Below, piece after piece: positions 8,452 to 16,296 of a DNA stretch of 64,000 nt; position 1 is the stretch's first letter; each line of letters starts with the position of its first letter. Position numbers and translations under genes: made by a program. The notes under the pieces are model-generated. The model ran no database searches. It was not told the origin of the DNA and was given only the letters and a program-made list of their open reading frames with translations. Source of the stretch: Azorhizobium sp943371865 (GTDB lineage: Bacteria > Pseudomonadota > Alphaproteobacteria > Rhizobiales > Xanthobacteraceae); NCBI RefSeq assembly GCF_943371865.1, contig NZ_CALRWL010000011.1, forward strand, positions 62,001 to 126,000, in the 5' to 3' direction.

Positions 8452-8745
8452 CTACTTGCCCTTCCAGCCGGCTTCGGCGCTGCACGCCTCCATGGTGCGT
8501 GGATTGGCCTTTTCCCATTGCGTGATCGAGCGGGTTTCGCTCTCGGGCATCTTGTTGTTCATGCAGGTGCAATAGGCGAGGATCACCGGCGCCGATGGGC
8601 CCTCATCCTTGTTGTCCTTCACGCATTGGCTGATCCATTTCACATCGTCCGAAGACTGCTGGGCGCCGGCGGTGCCGGCACCGGCCACCAGCAGCAGGAC
8701 CGCACCCAAGGCGGACGTGACGCAGGACGTGGCAATGATGGACAT
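8452..8745 (-). CDS. Small secreted cysteine-containing protein
   Basis: 97 residues from an ATG with a strong GGAGGAG site about six bases upstream. A signal peptide is clear (residues 1 to about 27, ending GAGTAGAQQ). The mature part of about 70 residues holds four cysteines: one in ISQCVKDNKDEG, two in AYCTCMNNKM, and one in MEACSAEAG. They could form disulfides or bind metal. No family name is recognised. The start lies 261 bp from the divergent ArsR gene, whose 32-bp palindromic operator is in that gap, so metal-linked expression is possible though unproven. Confidence 0.7.
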   Translation of the reverse strand: MSIIATSCVTSALGAVLLLVAGAGTAGAQQSSDDVKWISQCVKDNKDEGPSAPVILAYCTCMNNKMPESETRSITQWEKANPRTMEACSAEAGWKGK

Positions 8746-8953
8746 GATCCGCTCCTCCAATTTCCGCTCTCCCAAGCGACCAAAACCGCCGCACACCTGC
8801 GGTTTCGAAACCGATCGGTTCCGCCACGGATCCTGTCCCGCCGGCGGACGGTTTTCTTCCTGTTGCGCGCAGACGCTCCCGCACGCGCAGGCCTCTCTGG
8901 CCTGCGCGTGGTTGGTGACAGGGGCACGACGGGTGGTGCGGCTCGCATAGGAC

Positions 8954-8990
8954 TTGACTCCAACAATCCATAGATCTATGGATTGTTGGA
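8954..8990 (+). promoter_or_regulatory. 32-bp perfect palindromic ArsR operator overlapping a promoter
   Basis: Positions 8959-8990 are a perfect palindrome of 32 bp: 16-base half TCCAACAATCCATAGA followed by its exact complement. A sigma70-like promoter overlaps it, with TTGACT at 8954-8959, a 17-base spacer and TATGGA at 8977-8982. A bound ArsR/SmtB dimer would therefore block RNA polymerase. The arsR start is 16 bp downstream. Confidence 0.8.
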
Positions 8991-9006
8991 TTGAGAAGGC
9001 GAGGAG

Positions 9007-9342
9007 ATGCACGCTCATCCCGACCAACAGCAGATTGAAATGGCGGCGAGCATGTTCAGCGCGCTGGCGGACGGCTATCGGCTGAAGACCCTGATCCTGC
9101 TGTCAAAGGGCGAGCTTTCGGTTTCGGCGATCGCCGAGGCGGAGGGGGAGAAATTGTCCACCGTCTCCGCCCGGCTGCAGATCCTCCACGCTGCCCGCCT
9201 CATCACCCGGCAGCGGCAGGGCAAGAGCATCCTGTACCGATTGGCGGACGAGCATGTGCTGCAACTGATCGAAAACGCCATCGACCATGCCTGCGAACAC
9301 CACCCGGGCCACGACCCGGCCACTGATGAAGACCATAAATAA
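9007..9342 (+). CDS. ArsR/SmtB family repressor with zinc-type alpha-5 site
   Basis: 111 residues; GAGGAG directly precedes the ATG. The winged-helix core runs from about residue 12 to 85, with the recognition helix in LSTVSARLQILHAARLI. The C-terminal helix carries Asp81, His83, His94 and Glu97. The 2-11-3 spacing of these residues is exactly that of the zinc-binding alpha-5 site of SmtB (Asp104, His106, His117, Glu120). No alpha-3N CxC arsenic or cadmium site is seen. Zinc (or a similar ion) should therefore cause derepression. A His-rich tail (EHHPGHDPATDEDH) follows. The gene is 11 bp upstream of the His-rich protein gene, almost certainly one operon, autoregulated through the palindrome at 8959-8990. 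Confidence 0.9.
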   Translation: MHAHPDQQQIEMAASMFSALADGYRLKTLILLSKGELSVSAIAEAEGEKLSTVSARLQILHAARLITRQRQGKSILYRLADEHVLQLIENAIDHACEHHPGHDPATDEDHK

Positions 9343-9353
9343 GGGAAGCGACC

Positions 9354-9719
9354 ATGTCTGATCATGCTTGCAAGATTCACGCGGACCACCCCCATGCGCA
9401 CGGGGCCGATTGCGGACACACCGCGGTCAAGCACGGCGACCATGTGGACTATCTGCATGACGGCCATCTCCATCATCCCCATGGCGACCATGTGGATGAG
9501 CATGTGATCGAGATCAGCGCCACCAATCCCGACACCTGCACCCCGCAGCACAACTGCGGCGGCCACGAAGCGGGGCATGTCCATGGCCCCGGCTGCGGCC
9601 ATGAAGCGGTGCCCCATGGCGATCACATCGACTATCTGGTGAATGGCCATCTTCACCATCCCCATGGCGACCATTGCGATGACCACGGCCCGCTGGAAGT
9701 GGTGACCGCCAACAGCTGA
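9354..9719 (+). CDS. Histidine-rich metal-binding protein with internal duplication
   Basis: 121 residues, 28 of them His, with no signal peptide or membrane segment, so probably cytosolic. A 31-residue unit is present twice, at residues 20-50 and 81-111. Each begins CGH, contains HGDH-(V/I)-DYL and ends GHLHHPHGDH. The linker (51-80) adds two more cysteines. The pattern predicts several clustered His/Cys/Asp sites for zinc, nickel or similar ions. Because it is cotranscribed with a zinc-type ArsR sensor, a storage, buffering or metallochaperone role is likely. I know no characterised member. It ends before any transporter gene, which is unusual for a zinc-responsive operon. Confidence 0.85.
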   Translation: MSDHACKIHADHPHAHGADCGHTAVKHGDHVDYLHDGHLHHPHGDHVDEHVIEISATNPDTCTPQHNCGGHEAGHVHGPGCGHEAVPHGDHIDYLVNGHLHHPHGDHCDDHGPLEVVTANS

Positions 9720-9938
9720 CGCCGGGACACGGCAGGGCGCGGCGCCGCGCCGCCCCTGTCGGCTTGCCTGTAGCTTGCGGCGCCCTGCGGCGCCGTACCC
9801 GCGTGTGGACCCTCCGTGCTACAACTGTGTTAGCCTTGTGCACGATCTGGGATTCAAGCCGCCGCTCAGTCTGGCGGCGTCGCCCCTTACTCCGCGAACG
9901 CGGACGGCCGGCGCATGGCGATCGCGGGAGACCCGGTC

Positions 9939-10757
9939 ATGGAGCGCGCGGACCGCTATCACGCCTCGCTCACCGATGAGGGCCACTACCGCATGCTGGT
10001 GGAGGCCATCTCCGACTACGCCATCTACATGCTCAATCCGCACGGCGTGATCATGAGCTGGAACCCCGGCGCCCGGCGCTTCAAGGGCTATCAGGCGTCC
10101 GAGATCATCGGCGACCACTTCTCCCGCTTCTATACCGAGGAAGACCGCCGCGCCGGCCTGCCGGAACAGGCCCTGAGCCTGGCCGCGAAAGAGGGGCGGT
10201 TCGAGAGCGAGGGCTGGCGGGTACGCAAGAACGGCAGCCGGTTCTGGGCCCATGTGCTGATCGATGCGATCCGCGCGCCGCTCGGAACCCTGGTGGGCTT
10301 TGCCAAGGTCACCCGCGACCTTACCGAACTGCGGGCGGCACAAGAAGCGCTGCGGCGCAGCGAGGAGCAGTTCCGCATCCTGGTGCAGAGCGTGACCGAC
10401 TGCGCCATCTATATGCTGGACATCGACGGCCGGCTGACCACCTGGAACCCCGGCGCCGCGCGCATCAGCGGCTATGACGCGTCTGAAGTCATGGGCATGA
10501 ACGTGGCACACTTCTATACCCAGGCAGAGCGCGATGCCGGCGTGCCCCAGGCGGTGCTGGCCGCGGCGGCCCGCGACGGCCGGGTCGCCCTGGAAGGCTG
10601 GCGGGTGCGCAAGGACGGCACGGTGCTGCGGGCGCATGTGGTCATCGATGCCATTCGCGGGACCGACGGCGCGGTGGTCGGCTTCGCCGGGGTGATGCGC
10701 GACATCAGCGATCGCTCCGGCAAGACTGCCGACCCGGGAGCGCCTCCATCCCCGTGA
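9939..10757 (+). CDS. Tandem PAS-domain protein without an output domain
   Basis: 272 residues from the ATG at 9939, which has GGGAG eight bases upstream; an ATG at 9915 adds eight. Two PAS domains with their PAC tails are evident. PAS1 (about 18-125) contains YAIYMLNPHGVIMSWNPGA and HFSRFYTEEDRRAG. PAS2 (about 140-255) repeats the pattern with CAIYMLDIDGRLTTWNPGA and HFYTQAERDAG. Such pairs normally sit at the N-terminus of sensor histidine kinases or cyclic-di-GMP enzymes. Here the protein stops about 18 residues after PAS2 and no kinase, GGDEF, EAL or HTH sequence follows in any frame before the next gene. It may act by protein contact, or be a remnant of a larger sensor. Confidence 0.82.
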   Translation: MERADRYHASLTDEGHYRMLVEAISDYAIYMLNPHGVIMSWNPGARRFKGYQASEIIGDHFSRFYTEEDRRAGLPEQALSLAAKEGRFESEGWRVRKNGSRFWAHVLIDAIRAPLGTLVGFAKVTRDLTELRAAQEALRRSEEQFRILVQSVTDCAIYMLDIDGRLTTWNPGAARISGYDASEVMGMNVAHFYTQAERDAGVPQAVLAAAARDGRVALEGWRVRKDGTVLRAHVVIDAIRGTDGAVVGFAGVMRDISDRSGKTADPGAPPSP

Positions 10758-10777
10758 GGGCGGGGCAGCCCGGCGGC

Positions 10778-11626
10778 TCAGAAGCGGTAGCGTGCCGCCA
10801 GAACGATGCCGTTTTCCTGCGGGAAATTGCGCGCCAGATAGGTGGTGAAAGCGGCAACCTCCACGGTGAGGTGGGCATCCACATTCACCAAGGCCCCGGC
10901 CTGAAGCTTGAAATACTCATAGGACAGGTCGAAATCCGGCCCCTCGCCCGCCCCTTCCGAGATCACGTTGAAGGATTGCAGCAGCATCAGCCAGCCGGGC
11001 ATCACCTCCACCCCCAGCGTCGCATCGAAGCGCAGCTCGCTGGGGGGCGGGCCGTAGCGGTCCCGCTGCGCCACCTGCAGGTCCATGAAGGCGGCGAGGC
11101 CCCAGAGCGGGAATGCGCGTCCCGCCAGCAGGCGCAGGTCGGTCTCCCAATCGGTATAGCCCACCGCCGCCCGGCTGCTGGAACCGCCTGCGCCCGGCGC
11201 CCGGCCCACCGCCTGCACCGACACCACCCAATCCGCGCCCTGCCCCAGCTTGAGCCGCGCGCCGAAATCGCTATAGCCCGGCCCGGCATATTGGGCCGGC
11301 GCGGCCCCAGTGACGGTGACCGCCAGGAATTGCGTACCGAGAATGGCGGTCAGCCCATCGCTGACGCCATATTCCAGCAGCACATTCTGCTCGACCTTGT
11401 GATAGCTGGTGCCCGATTGCAGGGCGTAGCCCGGGCCGAAGGCGGAGCCGGCGGCGGCGATGGAGGTCTGGCCCCATAGGTCGGCGCCGCCCTGCGGCAA
11501 CGTCCAGGCGCCCCCGAGCGCCGCTAGCGCGCCGGCCAGCCAAAGGAAAACGGCACCGCCGAGCCGCGACGCCCACCGGGGCACGCCGCGGAGCGTCTTT
11601 TCGTGCCTGCATCGCCCCCCGACCAT
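10778..11626 (-). CDS. Secreted beta-barrel-like outer-membrane protein
   Basis: 282 residues from the ATG at 11626; longer in-frame starts exist upstream. A signal peptide is plausible (LGGAVFLWLAGALAALGGAW). The mature part is rich in alternating hydrophobic/polar strands and aromatic residues, and ends AARYRF with a terminal Phe, as expected for a beta-barrel recognised by the Bam machinery. The overall layout (QGGADLWGQTSIAAAGSAF, LLEYGVSDGLTAILGTQF) resembles the putative outer-membrane transporter/MetA-pathway-type barrels. No specific substrate can be named. Divergent from the Bax inhibitor-1 gene. Confidence 0.65.
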   Translation of the reverse strand: MVGGRCRHEKTLRGVPRWASRLGGAVFLWLAGALAALGGAWTLPQGGADLWGQTSIAAAGSAFGPGYALQSGTSYHKVEQNVLLEYGVSDGLTAILGTQFLAVTVTGAAPAQYAGPGYSDFGARLKLGQGADWVVSVQAVGRAPGAGGSSSRAAVGYTDWETDLRLLAGRAFPLWGLAAFMDLQVAQRDRYGPPPSELRFDATLGVEVMPGWLMLLQSFNVISEGAGEGPDFDLSYEYFKLQAGALVNVDAHLTVEVAAFTTYLARNFPQENGIVLAARYRF

Positions 11627-11820
11627 GCGCGCCCAGCCCCAACGGACCCACAACCTTAGATCGATACCGCTCGGGAAAGCAGCGGAAAAACAACATGACC
11701 TTGCGGAAATTTCATCAAAGGATGTCTTGCCGCCCCATTTTGAACCCACCATATTGGACATGCATCGGGTAAGGTGTGGGCCGTGCCCATCCGCCGATGG
11801 ATTGAGGAAAGGAACCGACG

Positions 11821-12582
11821 ATGTCCGATTATGATCGCAACGTCGCCGCGCGTTACGGCTCGGTGACGCGCTCGGAGGCCGCGATCGACCAGGGCCTCCG
11901 TACGTACATGCTCCGCGTGTACAACTATATGGCTCTGGGCCTTGCCATCACTGGCGCGGCCGCCATTGGCATTTTCATGCTCTCCGTGGATCGTTCCGGC
12001 GGAGCCATGCAGCTCACGCCCTTCGGCGCCACGCTGTTCAACAGCCCGCTGAAGTGGGTCATCATGTTTGCGCCCTTGGGCGCGGTCATGTTCCTGAGCT
12101 TCCGCATCCAGTCCATGAACGTGGGCACGGCACAGGCGGTGTTCTGGGGCTATGCGGCCTTGATGGGCCTGTCGCTCTCCACGATCTTCCTGGTCTATAC
12201 CGGTGAGAGCATCGTGCGGGTGTTCTTCATCTCGGCCGCCTCGTTCGGCGCGCTGAGCCTGTGGGGCTACACCACCAAGCGTGACCTCTCGGCCATGGGC
12301 ACCTTCCTGATGATGGGCCTGATCGGCATCGTCATCGCCTCGCTGGTGAACATCTTCCTCGCCAGCTCGATGCTGCAGTGGATCGTGTCCGTGGTGGGCG
12401 TGGTCGTGTTCGCGGGCCTCACCGCCTACGACACCCAGCGCATCAAGGAGATGTATTTCGAAGGCGACGACGATGTGGTGGCCGGCAAGAAGGCCATCAT
12501 GGGCGCGCTGACGCTGTACCTCGACTTCATCAACCTGTTCATGATGATGTTGCAGCTGTTCGGCAACCGCAACAGCAACTGA
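11821..12582 (+). CDS. Bax inhibitor-1/YccA family membrane protein
   Basis: 253 residues; AGGAAAGGA lies upstream of the ATG. Seven hydrophobic segments follow a short charged N-terminus containing a YGSVTRSEAAIDQGLRTYML stretch typical of alphaproteobacterial members. The family signature near the C-terminus is present (FAGLTAYDTQRIKEMY), including the Asp used in the pH-sensitive di-aspartyl latch of bacterial homologues, which behave as calcium-leak channels. In E. coli, YccA and YbhL interact with FtsH-related quality control. A strong intrinsic terminator follows, so the gene is probably monocistronic. Confidence 0.93.
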   Translation: MSDYDRNVAARYGSVTRSEAAIDQGLRTYMLRVYNYMALGLAITGAAAIGIFMLSVDRSGGAMQLTPFGATLFNSPLKWVIMFAPLGAVMFLSFRIQSMNVGTAQAVFWGYAALMGLSLSTIFLVYTGESIVRVFFISAASFGALSLWGYTTKRDLSAMGTFLMMGLIGIVIASLVNIFLASSMLQWIVSVVGVVVFAGLTAYDTQRIKEMYFEGDDDVVAGKKAIMGALTLYLDFINLFMMMLQLFGNRNSN

Positions 12583-12615
12583 TCCAGCCCCGCGTCACCG
12601 CGGGCGAGCAGAACG

Positions 12616-12644
12616 GGCCCCGGCGCAAGCCGGGGCCTTTTTTT
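12616..12644 (+). terminator. Intrinsic terminator after the Bax inhibitor-1 gene
   Basis: A perfect 9-bp GC stem, GGCCCCGGC/GCCGGGGCC, with a GCAA tetraloop is followed directly by seven T residues (12638-12644). This is a textbook rho-independent terminator 34 bp after the stop codon. Confidence 0.92.
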
Positions 12645-12701
12645 GTGGGCGAAGCATGCCAGTGCCTTTGCCGGCCGGGCGTCGGCGCGCCCGCGTGGCG
12701 C

Positions 12702-14048
12702 TCACTCGTGGGTCAGGCCGAGGTTCGGGCGCAGCCGCAGGATGATGACGCCGATGACGATAAAGCCGATCACCACATAGGGCCACAGATTGGCGGGATA
12801 GGCCGGCACCGGGAACAGCGAATTGCGGAACGGCCACACCATGGCCAGCGTGCCCGCCGCGCCGATCGCCCCATAGGCCAGGCTGCGGGTGCGGAACCCG
12901 AACGCCACCACCGCCACCGTCACCGCCAGATAGACCACGATCACGCACAGGGTGCCGATGGTGGCGACGTCGCCGAAATAGTCGGTGGCGCCGACGAACG
13001 GCCCCCAGGCCACCAGGCCCAGCACCATCAGCGCGCTCATCACCAGCACCGCCCGCGCCGGCGTGCCATGGACCGGATGGGCCACCCCCAGCGCCGGCGC
13101 CAGCCCGCCGCGCCCCAAGGCGAACAGCATGCGTGCCCCCGCGCTCAGCGCCCCCAGCGCCGCGGAAAAGCCCGACACCGCCGCCGCCACATCCAGCAGC
13201 GTGGCGAAGCTCTGCGAGCCGAACTTGAGCGCCAGCGTGTTCAGCGGCGCGCCGTCGGCGGCCAGCCCCTTCATGTCGTCCAGGCCGAACCCCACCACCT
13301 GGACATAGGAGGCGAACACGAAGAACACGCCCGCCCCCGCCACCGTGCCCAGCACCGCGATGGGGATGGAGCGGCGCGGCGCGCCCATTTCCTCGGCCAA
13401 GGTGGTGGCGCCCTCGAACCCCACGAACGAGAGCACCGCGAACACCATGCCATGCGCCACGCCGGACCAGCCGAAGGCCGGATCGGGCACGAACGGGGTC
13501 AGCGTCAGCTGGCCGGCCGCGCCGACCCGCGCCAGGATCAGGACGCCGAGGATGATGATGGCGAACACCGCGGCGGCCTCGAACATCAGCATCACCCGCG
13601 CCGCCACCTTCATGTCGCGATAGGCGAGCGCGGTGGCGACCACCAGCGCGGCCAGCGCGACCATCATCCACAGGCCGGGAATGACGATGCCGTAATTGCC
13701 CAAGGCGGCGCTGACGAAATCCCCCATCAAGGCGACGATGCCGCTGCCGGCCAGGAGATAGGTGAGCATCAGCAGCCAGCCGGCCAGGAAGCCGGCGCGT
13801 GGCCCGAACGCCTGCGAGACATAGGCATAGGCCGAGCCGGCATTGGGCACGCGGCGGCAGTAGAAGACGAAGGACAGCCCGACCACGAACAGGGCCACGG
13901 TGCCGAACACGAAGGCCAGCGGCGCCGCCTTGCCGGCGGCCCCCGCCGCCAGCGTGACGTTGAAGGCCATGGCCACCGTCGGCGCGATGATCGAGATCGA
14001 GAGGCCCACCGCCTCAAGCGAAGACAGATTGCGGCGAAGACCGGCCAC
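12702..14048 (-). CDS. APC family amino acid permease
   Basis: 448 residues with about twelve membrane segments and the fold of amino acid/polyamine/organocation transporters. The first helix carries the unwound-helix region around SISIIAPTVAMAFNVTLAAG. The YCRRVPNAGSAYAYVSQAFG loop after helix 2 and the FVGFEGATTLAEEMGAPRRSIP segment near residue 210-235 are family hallmarks. It should import an amino acid or amine by proton symport, and the substrate cannot be predicted. It ends 57 bp from the bidirectionally placed terminator of the Bax inhibitor-1 gene and stands alone on its strand. Confidence 0.92.
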   Translation of the reverse strand: MAGLRRNLSSLEAVGLSISIIAPTVAMAFNVTLAAGAAGKAAPLAFVFGTVALFVVGLSFVFYCRRVPNAGSAYAYVSQAFGPRAGFLAGWLLMLTYLLAGSGIVALMGDFVSAALGNYGIVIPGLWMMVALAALVVATALAYRDMKVAARVMLMFEAAAVFAIIILGVLILARVGAAGQLTLTPFVPDPAFGWSGVAHGMVFAVLSFVGFEGATTLAEEMGAPRRSIPIAVLGTVAGAGVFFVFASYVQVVGFGLDDMKGLAADGAPLNTLALKFGSQSFATLLDVAAAVSGFSAALGALSAGARMLFALGRGGLAPALGVAHPVHGTPARAVLVMSALMVLGLVAWGPFVGATDYFGDVATIGTLCVIVVYLAVTVAVVAFGFRTRSLAYGAIGAAGTLAMVWPFRNSLFPVPAYPANLWPYVVIGFIVIGVIILRLRPNLGLTHE

Positions 14049-14260
14049 GGCACCCTCCAGGCGTGTGAAGCGACAGCTCTGCTATGGCGCGCGCGGGCGG
14101 CCCCGCCAACCGGCACTTTTTGGCCCGGTTTCCGTCCGCTCCGCTTCAACCGTCCGGGCGGCGGCCCCGCGTGGGAACCGGCGCACGGGGTTCAAAAGCC
14201 CGGCGCAGGCGGCTATGAAGCGGAACCGTGCCGCCTCATCCTGTCAGGCCCTGCCCCGCC

Positions 14261-14797
14261 ATGCCCCACGCCCCGGTCCATATCCGCCCCGCGACCCTGG
14301 AAGACATAGAAGCCATTGCCGCGATCTATGACGCGGCCGTACGCACCGGCACCGCCTCGTTCGAGCTGGAGCCGCCGGGAGCGGCGGAAATGGCGCGGCG
14401 GTTCGCGGCCCTGACCGAGGGCGGCCATCCCTATCTGGCGGCGGTGGACAGCGACGGCACGCTGCTGGGCTATGCCTATGCTGGCGCCTTCCGGCCGCGC
14501 ATCGCCTATCGCTATACGGTGGAGAATTCCATCTATGTGGCGCAGACCGCCCAGCAGCGCGGCGTCGGCCGGGCGCTGATGGAAGCCCTGCTGGCCGAAT
14601 GCGAGGCCCGCGGCTTCCGCCAGATGGTAGCGGTGATCGGCGACAGCGCCAATGCCGGCTCCATCGCCTTGCACCGTGCCTGCGGCTTTTATGATGTGGG
14701 CGTGCTGCGCGCGACCGGCCTCAAGTTCGGCCGCTGGATCGATACGGTGCTGATGCAGCGCGACCTGGGCGAGGGCGACCGCACGCCCGGCACCTGA
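14261..14797 (+). CDS. GNAT N-acetyltransferase, phosphinothricin-acetyltransferase type
   Basis: 178 residues from the ATG at 14261, which puts the start nine residues before the family core (IRPATLEDIEAIAAIYDAAV). The acetyl-CoA binding motif A is visible as IYVAQTAQQRGVGRALMEALL, followed by MVAVIGDSANAGSIALHRACGF and then GLKFGRWIDTVLMQRDL at the C-terminus. This arrangement matches Pat/Bar and methionine sulfone/sulfoximine acetyltransferases (YncA/MddA-like), which detoxify Glu-analogue herbicides or amino acid derivatives. The true substrate is unknown. It starts in the gap upstream of the divergent permease. Confidence 0.88.
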   Translation: MPHAPVHIRPATLEDIEAIAAIYDAAVRTGTASFELEPPGAAEMARRFAALTEGGHPYLAAVDSDGTLLGYAYAGAFRPRIAYRYTVENSIYVAQTAQQRGVGRALMEALLAECEARGFRQMVAVIGDSANAGSIALHRACGFYDVGVLRATGLKFGRWIDTVLMQRDLGEGDRTPGT

Positions 14798-14809
14798 CGC
14801 GTCCCCGGA

Positions 14810-15229
14810 TCAGAACGGCCCGCGGGCGTAGATCGCCTGGAGGCCGGCTTCCAATTGGGTGATGCGGTTCTGATAGGCGCCGCGGATGCAGGCGACCCGG
14901 CCGCCGCAGGTGGCGCGGAACGCCAGGAACGCCTTCTGCGCGTCCTGGATCTCGCCGCGCTGGCCCATGGCCACCAGATGGGTCAGCACCTCATAGAGGG
15001 TGGCCATGCGCACATCCAGATCGGACAGTTCGCGGTTCACACACACCGCGCGCATATCGCGCGCCTTGGCGGTGGTGCAATCGAAGCTGGCGGCGGCGGC
15101 CGGTGCTGCGCCCGCCGCGCCGAACAGCGCCATAAGCGCCAAGGCCGCAAGCCCGTGGCGCAGAAAGCTGCTCGCACGCGGCGACCGGACCGGATGGCGC
15201 GATCGTTTCACAAAGAGATTCGTGCTCAT
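14810..15229 (-). CDS. LprI/DUF1311-like secreted protein
   Basis: 139 residues. The ATG at 15229 overlaps the queC stop (ATGA), so translation is probably coupled. The N-terminus is basic, then a hydrophobic signal segment ends about residue 46 (AAPAAAASF). The mature domain shows the LprI-type pattern: FDCTTAKARDMRAVCVNREL with SDLDVRMATLYEVL, then ATCGGRVACIRGAYQNRITQL, giving two Cys pairs that probably form disulfides. LprI of Mycobacterium is a lysozyme inhibitor, but most members have no known role. Confidence 0.8.
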   Translation of the reverse strand: MSTNLFVKRSRHPVRSPRASSFLRHGLAALALMALFGAAGAAPAAAASFDCTTAKARDMRAVCVNRELSDLDVRMATLYEVLTHLVAMGQRGEIQDAQKAFLAFRATCGGRVACIRGAYQNRITQLEAGLQAIYARGPF

Positions 15230-15954
15230 GGCGCTGCCCTCGTCTCCCCATAGCGGCGAAAGCCGTCCGCCCGCAGGCGGCAGGCCGGGCAGGTGCCGCA
15301 GCCATGGCCCCAGTCGTGGCGCGCGCCGCGCTCGCCCAGATAACAGGTATGGGTCTCTTCCACGATCAGGTCCACCAGGGCTTTGCCCCCCAGCGCCTCG
15401 GCCAGCGCCCAGGTGTCGGCCTTGTCGATCCACATCAGGGGCGTTTCCAGCACGAAGCGCTGGTCCATGCCCAGGTTCAGCGCCACCTGGAGCGCCTTGA
15501 TGGTGTCGTCGCGGCAGTCGGGATAGCCGGAGAAATCGGTCTCGCACATGCCGCCGACGATGTGGCGCAGCCCGCGGCGATAGGCCAGCGCGGCGGCGAA
15601 GGTGAGGAACACGATGTTGCGGCCGGGCACAAAGGTGTTGGGCAGGCCGCCTTCGGTCATCTCAATGGCCACGTCGCGGGTGAGGGCTGTGTCCGACACC
15701 GCGCCCAGCGCCTCCAGGGAGAGGGTGTGGTCCTCGCCCATACGGGCGGCCCATTCCGGCTTCAGCGCCGCCAGGGCCGGGCGCAGATGCTGGCGGCAGT
15801 CCAGTTCCACCCGGTGGCGCTGGCCATAATCGAAGCCCACCGTCTCCACCCGCTCGAACCGCTCCAGCGCCCAGGCCAAGGTGGTGGTGGAATCCTGCCC
15901 GCCGGAGAACAGCACCAGCGCCCCGGAGGCGGCAACGCGTGCCGTGTCCGTCAT
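15226..15954 (-). CDS. queC: 7-cyano-7-deazaguanine synthase QueC
   Basis: 242 residues, full length for the family. QueC converts 7-carboxy-7-deazaguanine, ammonia and ATP to preQ0 in queuosine biosynthesis. The PP-loop LFSGGQDST is near residues 16-24. Other family blocks are present: VGFDYGQRHRVEL, PNTFVPGRNIVFLTFA and CETDFSGYPDCR. The C-terminal zinc site is complete: CYLGERG with CGTCPACRLR gives four cysteines. It lies 14 bp after bolA and overlaps the LprI-like gene. No preQ1 riboswitch is possible in the 14-bp gap. Confidence 0.96.
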   Translation of the reverse strand: MTDTARVAASGALVLFSGGQDSTTTLAWALERFERVETVGFDYGQRHRVELDCRQHLRPALAALKPEWAARMGEDHTLSLEALGAVSDTALTRDVAIEMTEGGLPNTFVPGRNIVFLTFAAALAYRRGLRHIVGGMCETDFSGYPDCRDDTIKALQVALNLGMDQRFVLETPLMWIDKADTWALAEALGGKALVDLIVEETHTCYLGERGARHDWGHGCGTCPACRLRADGFRRYGETRAAP

Positions 15955-15968
15955 GAGATCGGCCCCGC

Positions 15969-16250
15969 TTATTCGCCGGGAGCTTTGGTATCGATGGCCA
16001 AAGCGTGCAGGCCCTTGGCCATCTCGCCGGCGAGGAGCGCATTCACCAGACGGTGACGCTCCACCCGGCTCTTGCCGGCAAACGCCTCCGCCACCACGGA
16101 GACCCGCACATGGGTGACGCCGCCATCGGCGCGTCCCTCATTGTGCATATGGCCCGCATGGAGATGGCTTTCGTCCTCCACCTTCAGGGAGAGGGGCGAG
16201 AGGCCCGCTTCGAGCGTGGTGCGGATTTCGGAGAGATTGGCCTGCGACAT
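15969..16250 (-). CDS. bolA: BolA family protein
   Basis: 93 residues. The BolA/IbaG class II KH-like fold is indicated by LKVEDESHLHAGHMH with the conserved His residues used in iron-sulfur cluster sharing with monothiol glutaredoxins. THVRVSVVAEAFAGKSRVERHRLVNALL and the C-terminal GLHALAIDTKAPGE follow. BolA proteins act with Grx4/GrxD in iron-sulfur trafficking and in transcription or morphology control under stress. It sits 46 bp after the class II aldolase gene and 14 bp before queC, so it may have its own promoter or be reached by read-through. Confidence 0.94.
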   Translation of the reverse strand: MSQANLSEIRTTLEAGLSPLSLKVEDESHLHAGHMHNEGRADGGVTHVRVSVVAEAFAGKSRVERHRLVNALLAGEMAKGLHALAIDTKAPGE

Positions 16251-16296
16251 GCTCTATCGGTACTGCCGCCGCAGGCCTCCCGTCAATGCGCCGGCT

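Noticed and set aside
12378..14309. A 643-codon + strand frame across the Bax inhibitor end and APC permease
   Set aside because: It passes through the intrinsic terminator at 12616-12644 and is antisense to the permease.
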